Shown: positions 7,855 through 17,078 of the stretch, piece after piece
Layout: each line of letters begins with the position of its first letter
How positions within the stretch are numbered: position 1 is the first letter of the stretch
Translations under genes and position numbers: made by a program
The notes under the pieces: generated by a model
The model's input: the letters and a program-made list of their open reading frames with translations, nothing else
Databases searched by the model: none
What the model was told of the DNA's origin: nothing
Assembly: GCF_044326205.1 (NCBI RefSeq)
Contig: NZ_JBIRCY010000001.1
Coordinates: 124,001 to 188,000 of the forward strand
Direction: 5' to 3'
Length of the DNA: 64,000 nt
DNA from: Kumtagia sp044326205
GTDB taxonomy: Bacteria; Pseudomonadota; Alphaproteobacteria; Rhizobiales; Rhizobiaceae

Positions 7855-8368
7855 CCGGCACAGCGTCCGCATGGACGTCGGATGCGCCTATCGACCGGCG
7901 CCACACAGAACGGCGCTCCTTGCCGTCCCATTGAATAGGCCTCCATAACCCGACGATTGCGCCGTTGCTGGTTGCTTTTAGACGGCACCGCAAGGGCAAC
8001 CCTTCTCTCCCGAGAGCAGGCAACGCCTGCACGGCGGCGCAAGTGCTGTTGATCCCTCAGCCCTGGGACGCAGGGCGATGCTGCTGACGGATGTTGTCAC
8101 GAAGACATTGCCGCCGACTTGTTTCACACAGCGCTCGTCCCTAAGTGCACCGCACAAGAAACGTCTTCCGCCCTTGTCGGAGGGCACGGTACTCGCGACG
8201 GGATCGAGTGTATCGGGTCGAACCGCAGGGAAAATAACAGGATTGTCATAGGCATAGCCGGACTGTCGTTGCCCTGGGGAAATGCTGCGGCGCAACAGGG
8301 CTTGATAAACCAACCCGGCTGGCTCCATAAATCGATTATAGCGCGCAAGCGACGAGTGAGAGGCGCAT
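7855..8368. other. Intergenic region upstream of the RND pump operon
   Basis: 514 bp with no gene I can support. The short open frames on both strands lack ribosome-binding sites and homology. An AT-richer patch at about 8310-8345 (GATAAACC...CATAAATCGATTATAG) probably holds the pump promoter, but no well-spaced -35/-10 pair stands out. No TetR-type repressor gene accompanies the pump here. Confidence 0.5.
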
Positions 8369-9568
8369 ATGGTTATGAGCGATATTTCCTCCAGACGTTC
8401 GATGCAGCGCTCAGGTGCGGCGAGATTGCGGTCGCTGATCGCCGGGCTTTCGGCGGCGCTGCTGTTCCCCTCAGCCGCCGCGTGGGCGCAGCAGGCGCCG
8501 CCACCTCCACCCGTCACTGTGGCGAAGCCGGTCGTGCGCGATATTGTCGAAGACGACGAGTTCGTCGGACGTTTCGAGGCCGTCGACGAGGTGGCTGTTC
8601 GGTCGCGCGTCGCCGGCTATCTGCAGGAAGTCCATTTCCGGGACGGCGCCCTGGTGGCGAAAGACGACCTGCTGTTCACCATCGACCAGCGCCCTTACCA
8701 GGCCGCCTATGATGCGGCGAAGTCGCAAGTGGACGTGACCACCAGCGCGCTGGAGTTCGCCAAAATGCAGCTCGAACGAGCCGAACAGCTCGCCAAGACG
8801 GGCAACCTGTCCGCTTCCGCGCTCGACGACCGTCGCCGCGAGTTTCTGGCCGGCCAAGCGCAGCACAACGGCGCCCAGGCCTCGCTGCGCACCGCCAGCC
8901 TCGACCTCGAATTCACCGAGATCAAGGCGCCGCTTGCCGGCCGCATCGGCCGGCGGCTGGTGTCGGTGGGCAATCTTGTGCAGCCCGATTCGACACTGCT
9001 GACCACGATCGTCGCCGTCGACCCTATCGATTTCTATTTCGACATCGACGAGCGTTCCTACTTCGCTTACGCCCGCGACGCTCGCACCCGGGGCGGCGTG
9101 ATGCAGGAGGGCGGCGGCGGGCTCGACGTGGTCGTGCATGTCGCCGATCGCAATGAGGCCGCCTTCAACGGCAGGCTCGACTTCGCCGAGAACCGGCTGG
9201 ACCAGCAGACTGGCACGATGCGCGTGCGCGCCCGCTTCGACAACAAGGACGGCGTTCTCCAGCCCGGCATGTTCGGACGCGTCAACGTTCCGGGTTCCCT
9301 GCCGCACAAGGGCATCCTCCTGCCCGACGAAGCGATCGGCGCCGACCAGAACCGTCGCATCGTCTATGTCGTCGATGACAAAGGGCTGGTCTCCACCAAA
9401 CCGGTGCGCACCGGCCCGCGCATCGACGGCTACCGGGTGATCCGCGAAGGCCTGACTGGCGACGAGACCGTCGTCGTCAACGGCCTGATGCGCGTGCGCC
9501 CCGGTGTCACCGTCAAGCCCGAGATGACCACCCTTTCGCCGAAAGCGACCGAAGGTCAGACGCAATGA
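8369..9568 (+). CDS. RND efflux periplasmic adaptor subunit (AcrA/MexA type)
   Basis: A 399-residue membrane-fusion protein that links an inner-membrane RND pump to an outer-membrane channel. After a basic N-terminus there is a secretion signal (residues 19-42, SLIAGLSAALLFPSAAAWAQ). The order is then the lipoyl/barrel-sandwich half (VAVRSRVAGYLQEVHFRDGALV), a coiled-coil hairpin (residues 110-180), the second lipoyl half (LEFTEIKAPLAGRIGRRLVSVG), and the beta-barrel and membrane-proximal domains. It lacks the lipidated Cys of E. coli AcrA. The stop overlaps the pump start (ATGA). A second ATG two codons later (8375) is equally possible as the start. The family is firm; the exported compounds are unknown. 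Confidence 0.93.
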   Translation: MVMSDISSRRSMQRSGAARLRSLIAGLSAALLFPSAAAWAQQAPPPPPVTVAKPVVRDIVEDDEFVGRFEAVDEVAVRSRVAGYLQEVHFRDGALVAKDDLLFTIDQRPYQAAYDAAKSQVDVTTSALEFAKMQLERAEQLAKTGNLSASALDDRRREFLAGQAQHNGAQASLRTASLDLEFTEIKAPLAGRIGRRLVSVGNLVQPDSTLLTTIVAVDPIDFYFDIDERSYFAYARDARTRGGVMQEGGGGLDVVVHVADRNEAAFNGRLDFAENRLDQQTGTMRVRARFDNKDGVLQPGMFGRVNVPGSLPHKGILLPDEAIGADQNRRIVYVVDDKGLVSTKPVRTGPRIDGYRVIREGLTGDETVVVNGLMRVRPGVTVKPEMTTLSPKATEGQTQ

Positions 9569-12500
9569 GTTTCTCGCATTTTTTCGTCAACCGCCCGATC
9601 TTCGCGGCGGTGCTGTCGATCGTGCTCTTGATCGTCGGCTCAATCGCTTACACCCAGCTTCCGGTCGCGCAGTATCCGGAGATCGCGCCGCCGACCATCG
9701 TGGTCCGTGCCTCCTATCCCGGCGCCGACGCCGAGACCATCGCCGCGACGGTGGCGACGCCGATCGAGCAGGAGATCAACGGCGTGGAGCACATGCTCTA
9801 CATGTCGTCCTATTCCTCCAATGACGGCGCGATGGCGCTCACCATCACCTTCAAGCTCGGCACCGACCTCGACCAGGCGCAGGTGCTGGTGCAGAACCGG
9901 GTGTCGATCGCCGAGGCGCGTCTTCCCGAGGAGGTGCGGCGGCTCGGCATCACAACGGCCAAGAGCTCGCCCGACCTGATGATGGTCGTGCACATGCTGT
10001 CGCCCGACGATACCTACGACCAACTCTACGTCTCCAACTATGCCCGCACCCGCATTCGCGACGTGCTTTTGCGGCTCGACGGCGTCGGCGACGTGATCAT
10101 TTTCGGCGAACGCGAATATTCGCTTCGCATCTGGCTCGATCCGCAAAAATTGTCGGGCTACGGCATGACCGCCGGCGACGTGGTGGAATCCTTGCGTGAG
10201 CAGAACGTGCAGGTTTCCGGCGGCTCGATCGGCGCGCCGCCGATCGACGATGGCGCAGCCTTCCAGTATACGGTGACAACCCAGGGCCGCTTCGACGACG
10301 CCCGCGATTTCCGCTATGTCATCGTCAAGTCCACCGAAGACGGCCGCCTGATCACGCTGCAGGACGTGGCGCGCATCGAACTCGGCGCCAAGGACTACGT
10401 CACCAACTCCTATCTCAACGGCAAGCAGGCGGTGGCGCTCGGCATCTTCCAGCGGCCCGGCACCAACGCACTGGCTTCGGCGGAAGAGATTCAGCAGACC
10501 ATCAAGCAGCTTTCGGCCGATTTCCCGAAGGGGCTCGCCTACGACATCATCTACAACCCGACCGAATTCATCGCCGAATCGATCAACGAGGTTTACAAGA
10601 CCATCATCGAGGCGATCCTGCTGGTCGTCATCGTGATCATCGTCTTCCTGCAAAGCTGGCGCATGGCGATCGTGCCGATCGTCGCTATCCCCGTCTCGCT
10701 GATCGGCACGCTGGCGGTGCTGCTCGCGTTCGGCTTCTCGCTCAACATGCTGACCTTGTTCGGCCTGGTGCTGGCGGTCGGCATCGTCGTCGACGACGCC
10801 ATCGTGGTGGTCGAGAATGTCGAACGCAACATCGCCATGGGACTCAGTCCGCGCGGAGCGGCGCACCGCACCATGGACGAAGTGGGCACGGCGGTCATCG
10901 CCATCTCGCTGGTGCTGATCGCGGTGTTCGTGCCGACCGCCTTCATCCCCGGCATCTCCGGCCAGTTCTATCTGCAATTCGCGATCACCATCGCGGTGTC
11001 GACGGCGATCTCCGCCTTCAACTCGCTGACGTTGTCGCCGGCGCTGGCCGGCGTACTGTTCAAGCCGCACGGCACGCAGCATTCCAGCTTCTTCCTTGCC
11101 CGCTTCGGCCGCGCTCTCGCCAACGGCTTCAACCGCGGCTTCGACGCGATGGCGCACGGCTACGCCAGGCTGGTGCATTTCCTCGTCGGCTCGACGACGA
11201 TGCTGCTGGTCATGCTGGCGGTCTTCGCCGGCCTGATCTACGCCACCTACCACATGCTCCAGACGGTGCCGCGCGGTTTCATCCCGCAGATGGACCAGGG
11301 CTACGCGATCGTCGTCATCCAACTGCCCGAGGGCGCATCGCTCGGCAGGACCGACGCGGTGGTGCGGAAGGCGTCGGACATCATCCGCGCCACGCCCGGC
11401 GTCGCCAACGCGGTCGCCTTCGCCGGCTTCTCGGGCGCGACCTTCACCAATGCCAGCAATGCCGGTGTGGTGTTCGCGCCGTTCAAGAGTTTCGAGGAAC
11501 GGCTCGAGCACGGCCAGTCGGCCGGCCAGATCATCGGCCAGTTGTTCGGCAGCCTGCAGAGCATCCAGGAAGCCTTCATCATCGCGGTGCCGCCGCCCTC
11601 GGTGCGCGGCATCGGCAATTCCGGCGGCTTCAAGATGATGCTGCAGGAGCGCAACAGCGCCGATATGCGGCCGATCCTGGCGCTTGCCTATCAGATCATG
11701 GGCGTTGCCAACCAGACACCCGGCCTGACCGGCGTGTACACCACCTTCTCGGCGTCCAGCCCGCAATTCTACCTGGAGATCGACCGCGACAAGGCGCGCA
11801 TGCTGAACGTGCCGATCCCCAACATCTTCGAGACTCTGTCGATCAATCTCGGCACGTCCTATGTCAACGACTTCAACGCCTTTGGCCGCGTCTACCAGGT
11901 GCGGGCGCAGGCCGACCAGGCCTTCCGCGTCGACCGGGACGACATATTGAGGCTCAAGGTGCGCTCGGCGACGGGCGCGCTGGTGCCGCTGGGCACGCTG
12001 GTCGAGATCCGCGACGTGACCGGCCCCTCGCTGGTGCAGCGCTACAACATGTATGTGTCCGTGCCGGTGCAAGGCAACGCCGCGCCCGGCGTGTCGACCG
12101 GCACGGCGCTCGACCTGATGGAAAAGGTCGCGGCCGAGAACCTGCCGCCGGGAACCTCCTACGAGTGGACCGAACTGGCGCTGCAGGAAAGGCAGACCGG
12201 CAATACGGCGGTCTTCATCTTCGGCCTGTCGGTGCTGTTCGTCTTCCTGGCGCTGGCGGCACAGTATGAGAGCTGGGTCATGCCCTTCGCCATCGTGCTG
12301 ATCGTTCCGCTCGGCGTGCTGGCGGCCTTGCTCGGCGTCGCTTTCCGGGGACTGGACAACGACATTCTGGTGCAGATCGGCCTGATCGTGCTGGTCGGCC
12401 TGGCGGCGAAGAACTCGATCCTGATCGTCGAGTTCGCGCGACAAGCGCAGGAACGCGGCGCCTCGCCGGTGGACGCCGCCGTCGAGGCGGCGCGGCTGCG

Positions 12501-12741
12501 CCTGCGGCCGATCCTGATGACCGCCTTCGCATTCATCCTTGGCGTTGTGCCGCTGATGATCGCCACAGGCCCGGGCGCCGAGATGCGCCAGTCGCTCGGC
12601 ACGGCGGTGTTTTCAGGCATGCTCGGCGTCACCATCGTCGGCCTGTTCCTGACGCCGGTCTTCTATGTGACGCTGCGGCGGCTGGTGCCGTACCGCCCGC
12701 CGGCCGACACCGCGACGCCGGTGCTCACGCCGGGTGAGTGA
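9565..12741 (+). CDS. RND efflux pump permease (HAE1, AcrB/MexB type)
   Basis: A 1058-residue inner-membrane drug/proton antiporter of the hydrophobe/amphiphile efflux family. The start MSFSHFFVNRPIFAAVLSIVL is typical. Twelve membrane segments flank two large periplasmic loops. The proton-relay acidic pair is in TM4 (GIVVDDAIVVVENVER, near residue 410) and the TM10 lysine lies in GLAAKNSILIVEFA. Length and layout are those of a complete pump. Translation is coupled to the adaptor. No outer-membrane TolC-like gene follows; the operon closes with a terminator at 12748-12786. Confidence 0.95.
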   Translation: MSFSHFFVNRPIFAAVLSIVLLIVGSIAYTQLPVAQYPEIAPPTIVVRASYPGADAETIAATVATPIEQEINGVEHMLYMSSYSSNDGAMALTITFKLGTDLDQAQVLVQNRVSIAEARLPEEVRRLGITTAKSSPDLMMVVHMLSPDDTYDQLYVSNYARTRIRDVLLRLDGVGDVIIFGEREYSLRIWLDPQKLSGYGMTAGDVVESLREQNVQVSGGSIGAPPIDDGAAFQYTVTTQGRFDDARDFRYVIVKSTEDGRLITLQDVARIELGAKDYVTNSYLNGKQAVALGIFQRPGTNALASAEEIQQTIKQLSADFPKGLAYDIIYNPTEFIAESINEVYKTIIEAILLVVIVIIVFLQSWRMAIVPIVAIPVSLIGTLAVLLAFGFSLNMLTLFGLVLAVGIVVDDAIVVVENVERNIAMGLSPRGAAHRTMDEVGTAVIAISLVLIAVFVPTAFIPGISGQFYLQFAITIAVSTAISAFNSLTLSPALAGVLFKPHGTQHSSFFLARFGRALANGFNRGFDAMAHGYARLVHFLVGSTTMLLVMLAVFAGLIYATYHMLQTVPRGFIPQMDQGYAIVVIQLPEGASLGRTDAVVRKASDIIRATPGVANAVAFAGFSGATFTNASNAGVVFAPFKSFEERLEHGQSAGQIIGQLFGSLQSIQEAFIIAVPPPSVRGIGNSGGFKMMLQERNSADMRPILALAYQIMGVANQTPGLTGVYTTFSASSPQFYLEIDRDKARMLNVPIPNIFETLSINLGTSYVNDFNAFGRVYQVRAQADQAFRVDRDDILRLKVRSATGALVPLGTLVEIRDVTGPSLVQRYNMYVSVPVQGNAAPGVSTGTALDLMEKVAAENLPPGTSYEWTELALQERQTGNTAVFIFGLSVLFVFLALAAQYESWVMPFAIVLIVPLGVLAALLGVAFRGLDNDILVQIGLIVLVGLAAKNSILIVEFARQAQERGASPVDAAVEAARLRLRPILMTAFAFILGVVPLMIATGPGAEMRQSLGTAVFSGMLGVTIVGLFLTPVFYVTLRRLVPYRPPADTATPVLTPGE

Positions 12742-12747
12742 CAGACG

Positions 12748-12786
12748 CAAGGGCCGCCTCGGTGAGGCGGCCCTTGCCTTTTGTTG
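12748..12786 (+). terminator. Rho-independent terminator of the RND operon
   Basis: A perfect 13-bp stem (CAAGGGCCGCCTC, 12748-12760, with GAGGCGGCCCTTG, 12764-12776) has a 3-base loop and is followed by CCTTTTGTT. It is 6 bp after the pump stop codon. Confidence 0.9.
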
Positions 12787-12801
12787 ATTTCCCGCTTTGC
12801 G

Positions 12802-14436
12802 TCAGATGACGCTGAAATCAGCGTTCGTCAGTGCGAGACCGGCAGTCAATATGGCGAACTGGATGCCGACAGTCGCGCCGGTCCCGTCGGCGTCGTAGAA
12901 CAACTTACCCGTATCGCTCTCGTAGATGATGCGGTCGCTGCTGTCTCCCGCCAGACCGGTCGTGTTGGCGCGGAAGGCGGCGGACGCCAGCGTTCCCGTC
13001 GTGGTCAGCGCGGTGAAGACCACATTATCCAGTTGCACCGTGTCGTCGGCGACCGAGAAGTCGGTGACAGTATCGACATTGCCGCTGGCGCTGAGCGTGG
13101 TGTTGAAACGGAAATTGTCCTTTCCGGCACCGCCGGTCAGCGTGTCCTTGCCGGAACCGCCGTTCAGCGTATCGTCGCCAGAGCCACCGCTCAGCGTGTC
13201 GTTGCCCGATGAGCCGGCAAGCGAATTGTTGGCCGAATTACCGGTGATGATGTTGCCGAGGCTATTGCCCGATCCGTTGATGGCGCTGCTGCCGGTGAGC
13301 GTCAGCCTTTCCACATCGCCGAACACCTTTGTCGTGTCGGCAAGGTTGAAGCTGATCGACGACTTCACCGTGTCGGTCCCCGCACCGCCGTCGGAATTCT
13401 CGTCGACGATATCGCCAGAATTGTCGACGACATAGGTATCGTTGCCGGTGCCGCCGCGCATGTCATCGGCGCCTGCCTTGCCGTCCAGCACGTCGTTGCC
13501 GCCGAGACCGCGAAAGCGATTGGCGGCGCTGTTGCCTGTGAACGTGTCGTCGGCGTCCGTGCCGCGAGCCCTTTCGATGCCCACCAGCGTATCCTGCCTG
13601 CCGAAACCGTCGACGGCCACGCCCGTCGTCAAGTTCACCGTAACGCCGTCGTTGCCGCCTCTGCTGAAGTCGCGGTCGTAGCGTACCTCGTCAAGACCGC
13701 CCTTGCCGTCGATCTTGTCGCGTCCACCCAATCCCATGAACTGCTCGTCAAGCGAGGAGCCGTTGAGCGTGTCGGCGAACTGCGTGCCGCGAAAACCTTC
13801 GAAGCCGGTGAAGGTTTCGCTGTTGCCCCACGGGTCGACCACCGTTCCCGCCGTGGCGTCCAGTACAATGCCGCGTATCGCCGTCTGATCACCATAGGTG
13901 GACCGGAAACTCAACTGGTCGAACCCTGCGCCGCCGTCACAGCTGTCTTTGCCGGCGCCGCCGTCGATAATGTCGTCGCCAGCGTTGCCTTTTAGCACAT
14001 CGTTGCCGGCATGGCCGTAAATGTCGTCAGTTCCTGACGACCCGTTGATCGTATCGTTGCCCTTCATCAGCCATTGATTGAAACCCCAGGAATCGAACCC
14101 GTCATCGTACTGGTAAGCCTCAGACGAATCGTAAACATCGACCAGCGGCAGACTGAGACCCGTGATGGTCTGCTGAATCGTTGTGCCGTCCTCCCGGAAC
14201 AACTGCAGGTCCGTCAGCGTGCCTGCCGTCGCCCAGCCGTCCGCATCAAGGGCGAAGCCCGTGCCGTTCAACCTGAGAACGAGGCCGTTCTGCAGCTCGA
14301 AGACTATTCCCGTCGCGGTCGGCGTGCCGACCAGCGTTGCGTTGTGGAGATCGAGAAGTTCTCCAAGAGATGGATTGTAATCCACGAAAGCCGGTAGATA
14401 CGTTCCTCCCGGGAACGCCATTGTCACGGTTGCCAT
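12802..14436 (-). CDS. RTX-type calcium-binding protein (544 aa)
   Basis: A 544-residue acidic Gly/Asp-rich protein. The first 100 residues (FPGGTYLPAFVDYNPSLGEL...) are non-repetitive. RTX nonapeptide blocks follow at about residues 130-165, 205-240, 295-340 and 400-440 (GGSGDDTLNGGSGKDTLTGG). The final 100 residues (VDTVTDFSVADDTVQLDNVVF...LTNADFSVI) match the end of the 5038-7854 protein. There is no signal peptide, as expected for type I secretion. A strong AGGGGGAAG ribosome-binding site precedes the ATG. It is transcribed toward the RND operon and separated from it by that operon's terminator. The partner exporter is not in the window. Confidence 0.9.
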   Translation of the reverse strand: MATVTMAFPGGTYLPAFVDYNPSLGELLDLHNATLVGTPTATGIVFELQNGLVLRLNGTGFALDADGWATAGTLTDLQLFREDGTTIQQTITGLSLPLVDVYDSSEAYQYDDGFDSWGFNQWLMKGNDTINGSSGTDDIYGHAGNDVLKGNAGDDIIDGGAGKDSCDGGAGFDQLSFRSTYGDQTAIRGIVLDATAGTVVDPWGNSETFTGFEGFRGTQFADTLNGSSLDEQFMGLGGRDKIDGKGGLDEVRYDRDFSRGGNDGVTVNLTTGVAVDGFGRQDTLVGIERARGTDADDTFTGNSAANRFRGLGGNDVLDGKAGADDMRGGTGNDTYVVDNSGDIVDENSDGGAGTDTVKSSISFNLADTTKVFGDVERLTLTGSSAINGSGNSLGNIITGNSANNSLAGSSGNDTLSGGSGDDTLNGGSGKDTLTGGAGKDNFRFNTTLSASGNVDTVTDFSVADDTVQLDNVVFTALTTTGTLASAAFRANTTGLAGDSSDRIIYESDTGKLFYDADGTGATVGIQFAILTAGLALTNADFSVI

Positions 14437-14841
14437 TTGACTTCCCCCTATTTGGCGGTTGCAAAATCAACCATCCGGCCGTTCAGACAGCCGCTGCCGT
14501 ATGACAAATTCCCGGCGGCATCCGCGCTGGACAGACACACTGTCGGCAGGGCGGCCATGCGAGCCTCCCACCAGTTCCCCAATCGCCATTTAGTGGAGGT
14601 TACGGGTTTTTCGCGTTTTTTTCAAGCATCTCTACGACACCTGGAAACAGTAGTGCAGGATCAAGCCGATTTTATCTCCGAACCGACGCAAAGATGCTGC
14701 CGCCTTCTACCTGAGGTCGAAAATCTATTCTCGACAAATTTCCTGAGACAAGGGTAACAGTCGAGGATCGGCGCAATTGCTTATCCGGCCGCCGGCATCA
14801 TCCCCAAACGGGATACTGCGCTATATGGCCCGGCTTGCCGC
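14437..14841. other. Intergenic region between RTX gene 2 and prpE
   Basis: 405 bp, visibly richer in A+T than its neighbours, with no supported gene. On the minus strand a TTGAAA (14620-14625) and a TAACCT (14597-14602) 17 bp apart could be the promoter of the RTX gene. The part nearest prpE (after 14760) is its 3' flank and shows no clear terminator. Confidence 0.4.
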
Positions 14842-16749
14842 CTACAGGCCGATCCCCCGCGCCTTTAGCGCCGCCGCGATCTCGTCGAGGATCGCCGGGT
14901 CGTCGATGGTCGCCGGCATTGTCCACGGCTCGCAGTCGGCGATTTTCTGCATTGTGGCGCGAAGAATCTTGCCCGACCGCGTCTTCGGCAGGCGCTTGAT
15001 CACCACCACAGTCTTCAGCGCCGCCACAGCGCCAATCCGGTCGCGCACCAGCGCCACGATCTCGCTTTCGATCTCCGCCGGGTCGCGGTTGGCGCCGGCG
15101 TTAAGCACGACGAACCCGCACGGCACCTGGCCCTTCATCGCGTCGGCGATGCCGATCACCGCGCATTCAGCGACGTTGGGGTGTTCCGCCAGCACCTCCT
15201 CCATGCCGCCGGTCGACAGGCGATGGCCGGCGACGTTGATGATGTCGTCGGTTCGCGCCATGATGAAGAGATAACCGTCTGCATCGACCAGCCCCGCGTC
15301 GGCGGTTTTATAGTGGCCAGGGAACTCAGCGAGATAGGCTTCGCGAAACCGCCGGTCGGCGTTCCAAAGCGTCCGCAGGCAGCCGGGCGGCAGGGGCAGT
15401 TTCAGCACCACATTGCCGAGCGTGCCGGCCGGCACCGGATGGCCGGCGTCGTCCAGCACGCGCACGTCGAATCCCGGCATCGGCACGCCCGGCGATCCGT
15501 GTTTCACCGGCAGCATGCCGAGCCCGACCGGGTTCTGGGTGATCGGGTGGCCGGTTTCCGTCTGCCACCAATGGTCGATCACCGGCACGCCCAGCATCCG
15601 TTCCGCCCACTCGAGCGTCGGCGGATCGGCGCGCTCGCCGGCGAGGAACAGCGTCCGGAATTTCGACAGGTCGTATTTCGGGACAAATGAGCCCAGCGGG
15701 TCCTGCCCCTTGATGGCGCGGAACGCGGTCGGCGCGGTGAAGAGTGTCACCACGCCGTGCTCCGCAATCACGCGCCAGAACGTGCCGGCATCCGGCGTGC
15801 CGACCGGCTTGCCCTCGAACAGAATTGTCGTACAGCCATGCAGCAGCGGCGCGTAGACGATGTAGGAATGCCCCACCACCCAGCCGACATCCGACGCCGC
15901 CCAGAACACCTCGCCCGGCTTGACGCCGAACTCGTTTTCCATCGACCATTTCAGCGCGACCATATGGCCGCCATTGTCGCGCACCACACCCTTCGGCTGA
16001 CCGGTCGTGCCCGACGTGTAGAGAATGTACAGCGGGTCGGTGGCGGCGACCGGCACGCAGTCGACATTGGCGCCGGCGGCACGCTCGCACGCCACCTGGT
16101 CGGCGAAGTCGAGGTCGCGGCCCTCGACGAAATCACAGCGCTGATGGTCGCGCTGCAGGATCAGGCAGCGCCCGACCTTGTGGCGCGCCATGCCGATGGC
16201 TCCATCGAGCAGCGGCTTGTAGGCGACGGTGCGCCCCGGCTCCAGGCCGCAGGAGGCGGAGATGATGAGCTTCGGCGTCGCATCGTCGAAGCGGGTGGCA
16301 AGCTCGCGCGCGGCAAAACCGCCGAAGACGACGGAGTGGACGGCGCCCAGCCGCGCGCAGGCGAGCATGGCAAACACCGCTTCCGGCACCATCGGCATAT
16401 AAATGATTACGCGGTCGCCTTTTTCGACGCCCTGGTTCTTCAGCACCGAGGCCAGCGCCACAACCTCGCGCTTCATTTCGGCATAGGTGAATTTCTGGGT
16501 CGTGCCCGTGATCGCGCTGTCATGGACCAGCCCAAGCTGGTCGGCGCGCCCTCGCTCGACATGGCGGTCGAGCGCGTTGAAGCAGGTGTTGCATTCCGCG
16601 CCTACGAACCAGCGGCCGTAGATGCCGGCTTCTGCGTCGAACACCTTGTCCCACGGCTTCGTCCAGTCGATATCGCGCGCCGCTTCGGCCCAGAACTTTT
16701 CCGGGTCGGTTTGCCAGGCCGCATAGACTTCGTGATAACGCGACGCCAC
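14842..16749 (-). CDS. prpE: Propionate--CoA ligase
   Basis: A 635-residue AMP-forming acyl-CoA synthetase of the PrpE/acetyl-CoA synthetase branch. It activates propionate (and related short acids) with ATP and CoA. The P-loop-like motif YTSGTTGQPKGV is near residue 250, the WWQTETGHP motif near residue 395, the adenylate-binding YKTADAG near residue 485, and the catalytic lysine in RLPKTRSGKILRA near residue 595. Its N-terminal region (YHEVYAAWQTDPEKFWAEAA) is typical of PrpE. Length is as expected. The gene stands alone, divergent from a small membrane protein gene. PrpE is favoured over Acs by overall similarity of motifs. Confidence 0.88.
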   Translation of the reverse strand: MASRYHEVYAAWQTDPEKFWAEAARDIDWTKPWDKVFDAEAGIYGRWFVGAECNTCFNALDRHVERGRADQLGLVHDSAITGTTQKFTYAEMKREVVALASVLKNQGVEKGDRVIIYMPMVPEAVFAMLACARLGAVHSVVFGGFAARELATRFDDATPKLIISASCGLEPGRTVAYKPLLDGAIGMARHKVGRCLILQRDHQRCDFVEGRDLDFADQVACERAAGANVDCVPVAATDPLYILYTSGTTGQPKGVVRDNGGHMVALKWSMENEFGVKPGEVFWAASDVGWVVGHSYIVYAPLLHGCTTILFEGKPVGTPDAGTFWRVIAEHGVVTLFTAPTAFRAIKGQDPLGSFVPKYDLSKFRTLFLAGERADPPTLEWAERMLGVPVIDHWWQTETGHPITQNPVGLGMLPVKHGSPGVPMPGFDVRVLDDAGHPVPAGTLGNVVLKLPLPPGCLRTLWNADRRFREAYLAEFPGHYKTADAGLVDADGYLFIMARTDDIINVAGHRLSTGGMEEVLAEHPNVAECAVIGIADAMKGQVPCGFVVLNAGANRDPAEIESEIVALVRDRIGAVAALKTVVVIKRLPKTRSGKILRATMQKIADCEPWTMPATIDDPAILDEIAAALKARGIGL

Positions 16750-16907
16750 CGGCGCTCCTCCCGCTCCGATCCTACGCGAAGCTTAGCCGCCCGTGCGCCT
16801 GTGCGTCCACCTGACTATTGGCGAAGGAAGCGTCTGGCCGCTGGCAGGAAGATTCTCGCTGACAGCGGATTGCGCTTTGACAGCACGATCCGCGCCTGCT
16901 CAATGGC

Positions 16908-17075
16908 ATGATGTCGAAAGCGCTGTCGCTCGTCATCGTCGCCATGATGATCATCCAGCTCATCAAGCCGCTCGGCTTGCCGGGGCTGAGGCAGCGCCGC
17001 GATTTCTGGAAGCTCGCGGTTGCGGCGCTCGCCGCGATCTCGCTGACGATGATCCTCAGCCACGCGACGACATAG
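16908..17075 (+). CDS. Small two-helix membrane protein (55 aa)
   Basis: The frame encodes MMSKALSLVIVAMMIIQLIK..., a first hydrophobic helix (residues 4-20), a short basic loop (LPGLRQRRDFWK), and a second helix (residues 36-51). Third-position G/C is high, as in the neighbouring genes. The second ATG at 16911 could equally be the start. It ends 4 bp before the pgk stop on the other strand. I know similar short proteins in rhizobia only as hypothetical proteins. A longer minus-strand frame over the same bases has coding-unlike composition. Confidence 0.5.
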   Translation: MMSKALSLVIVAMMIIQLIKPLGLPGLRQRRDFWKLAVAALAAISLTMILSHATT

Positions 17076-17078
17076 TCG

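Noticed and set aside
9640..12444. 934-aa open frame opposite the RND permease
   Set aside because: The composition (Arg/His/Asp/Gln-rich, no hydrophobic core) is that of an antisense shadow in high-GC DNA. The permease on the other strand is unmistakable.
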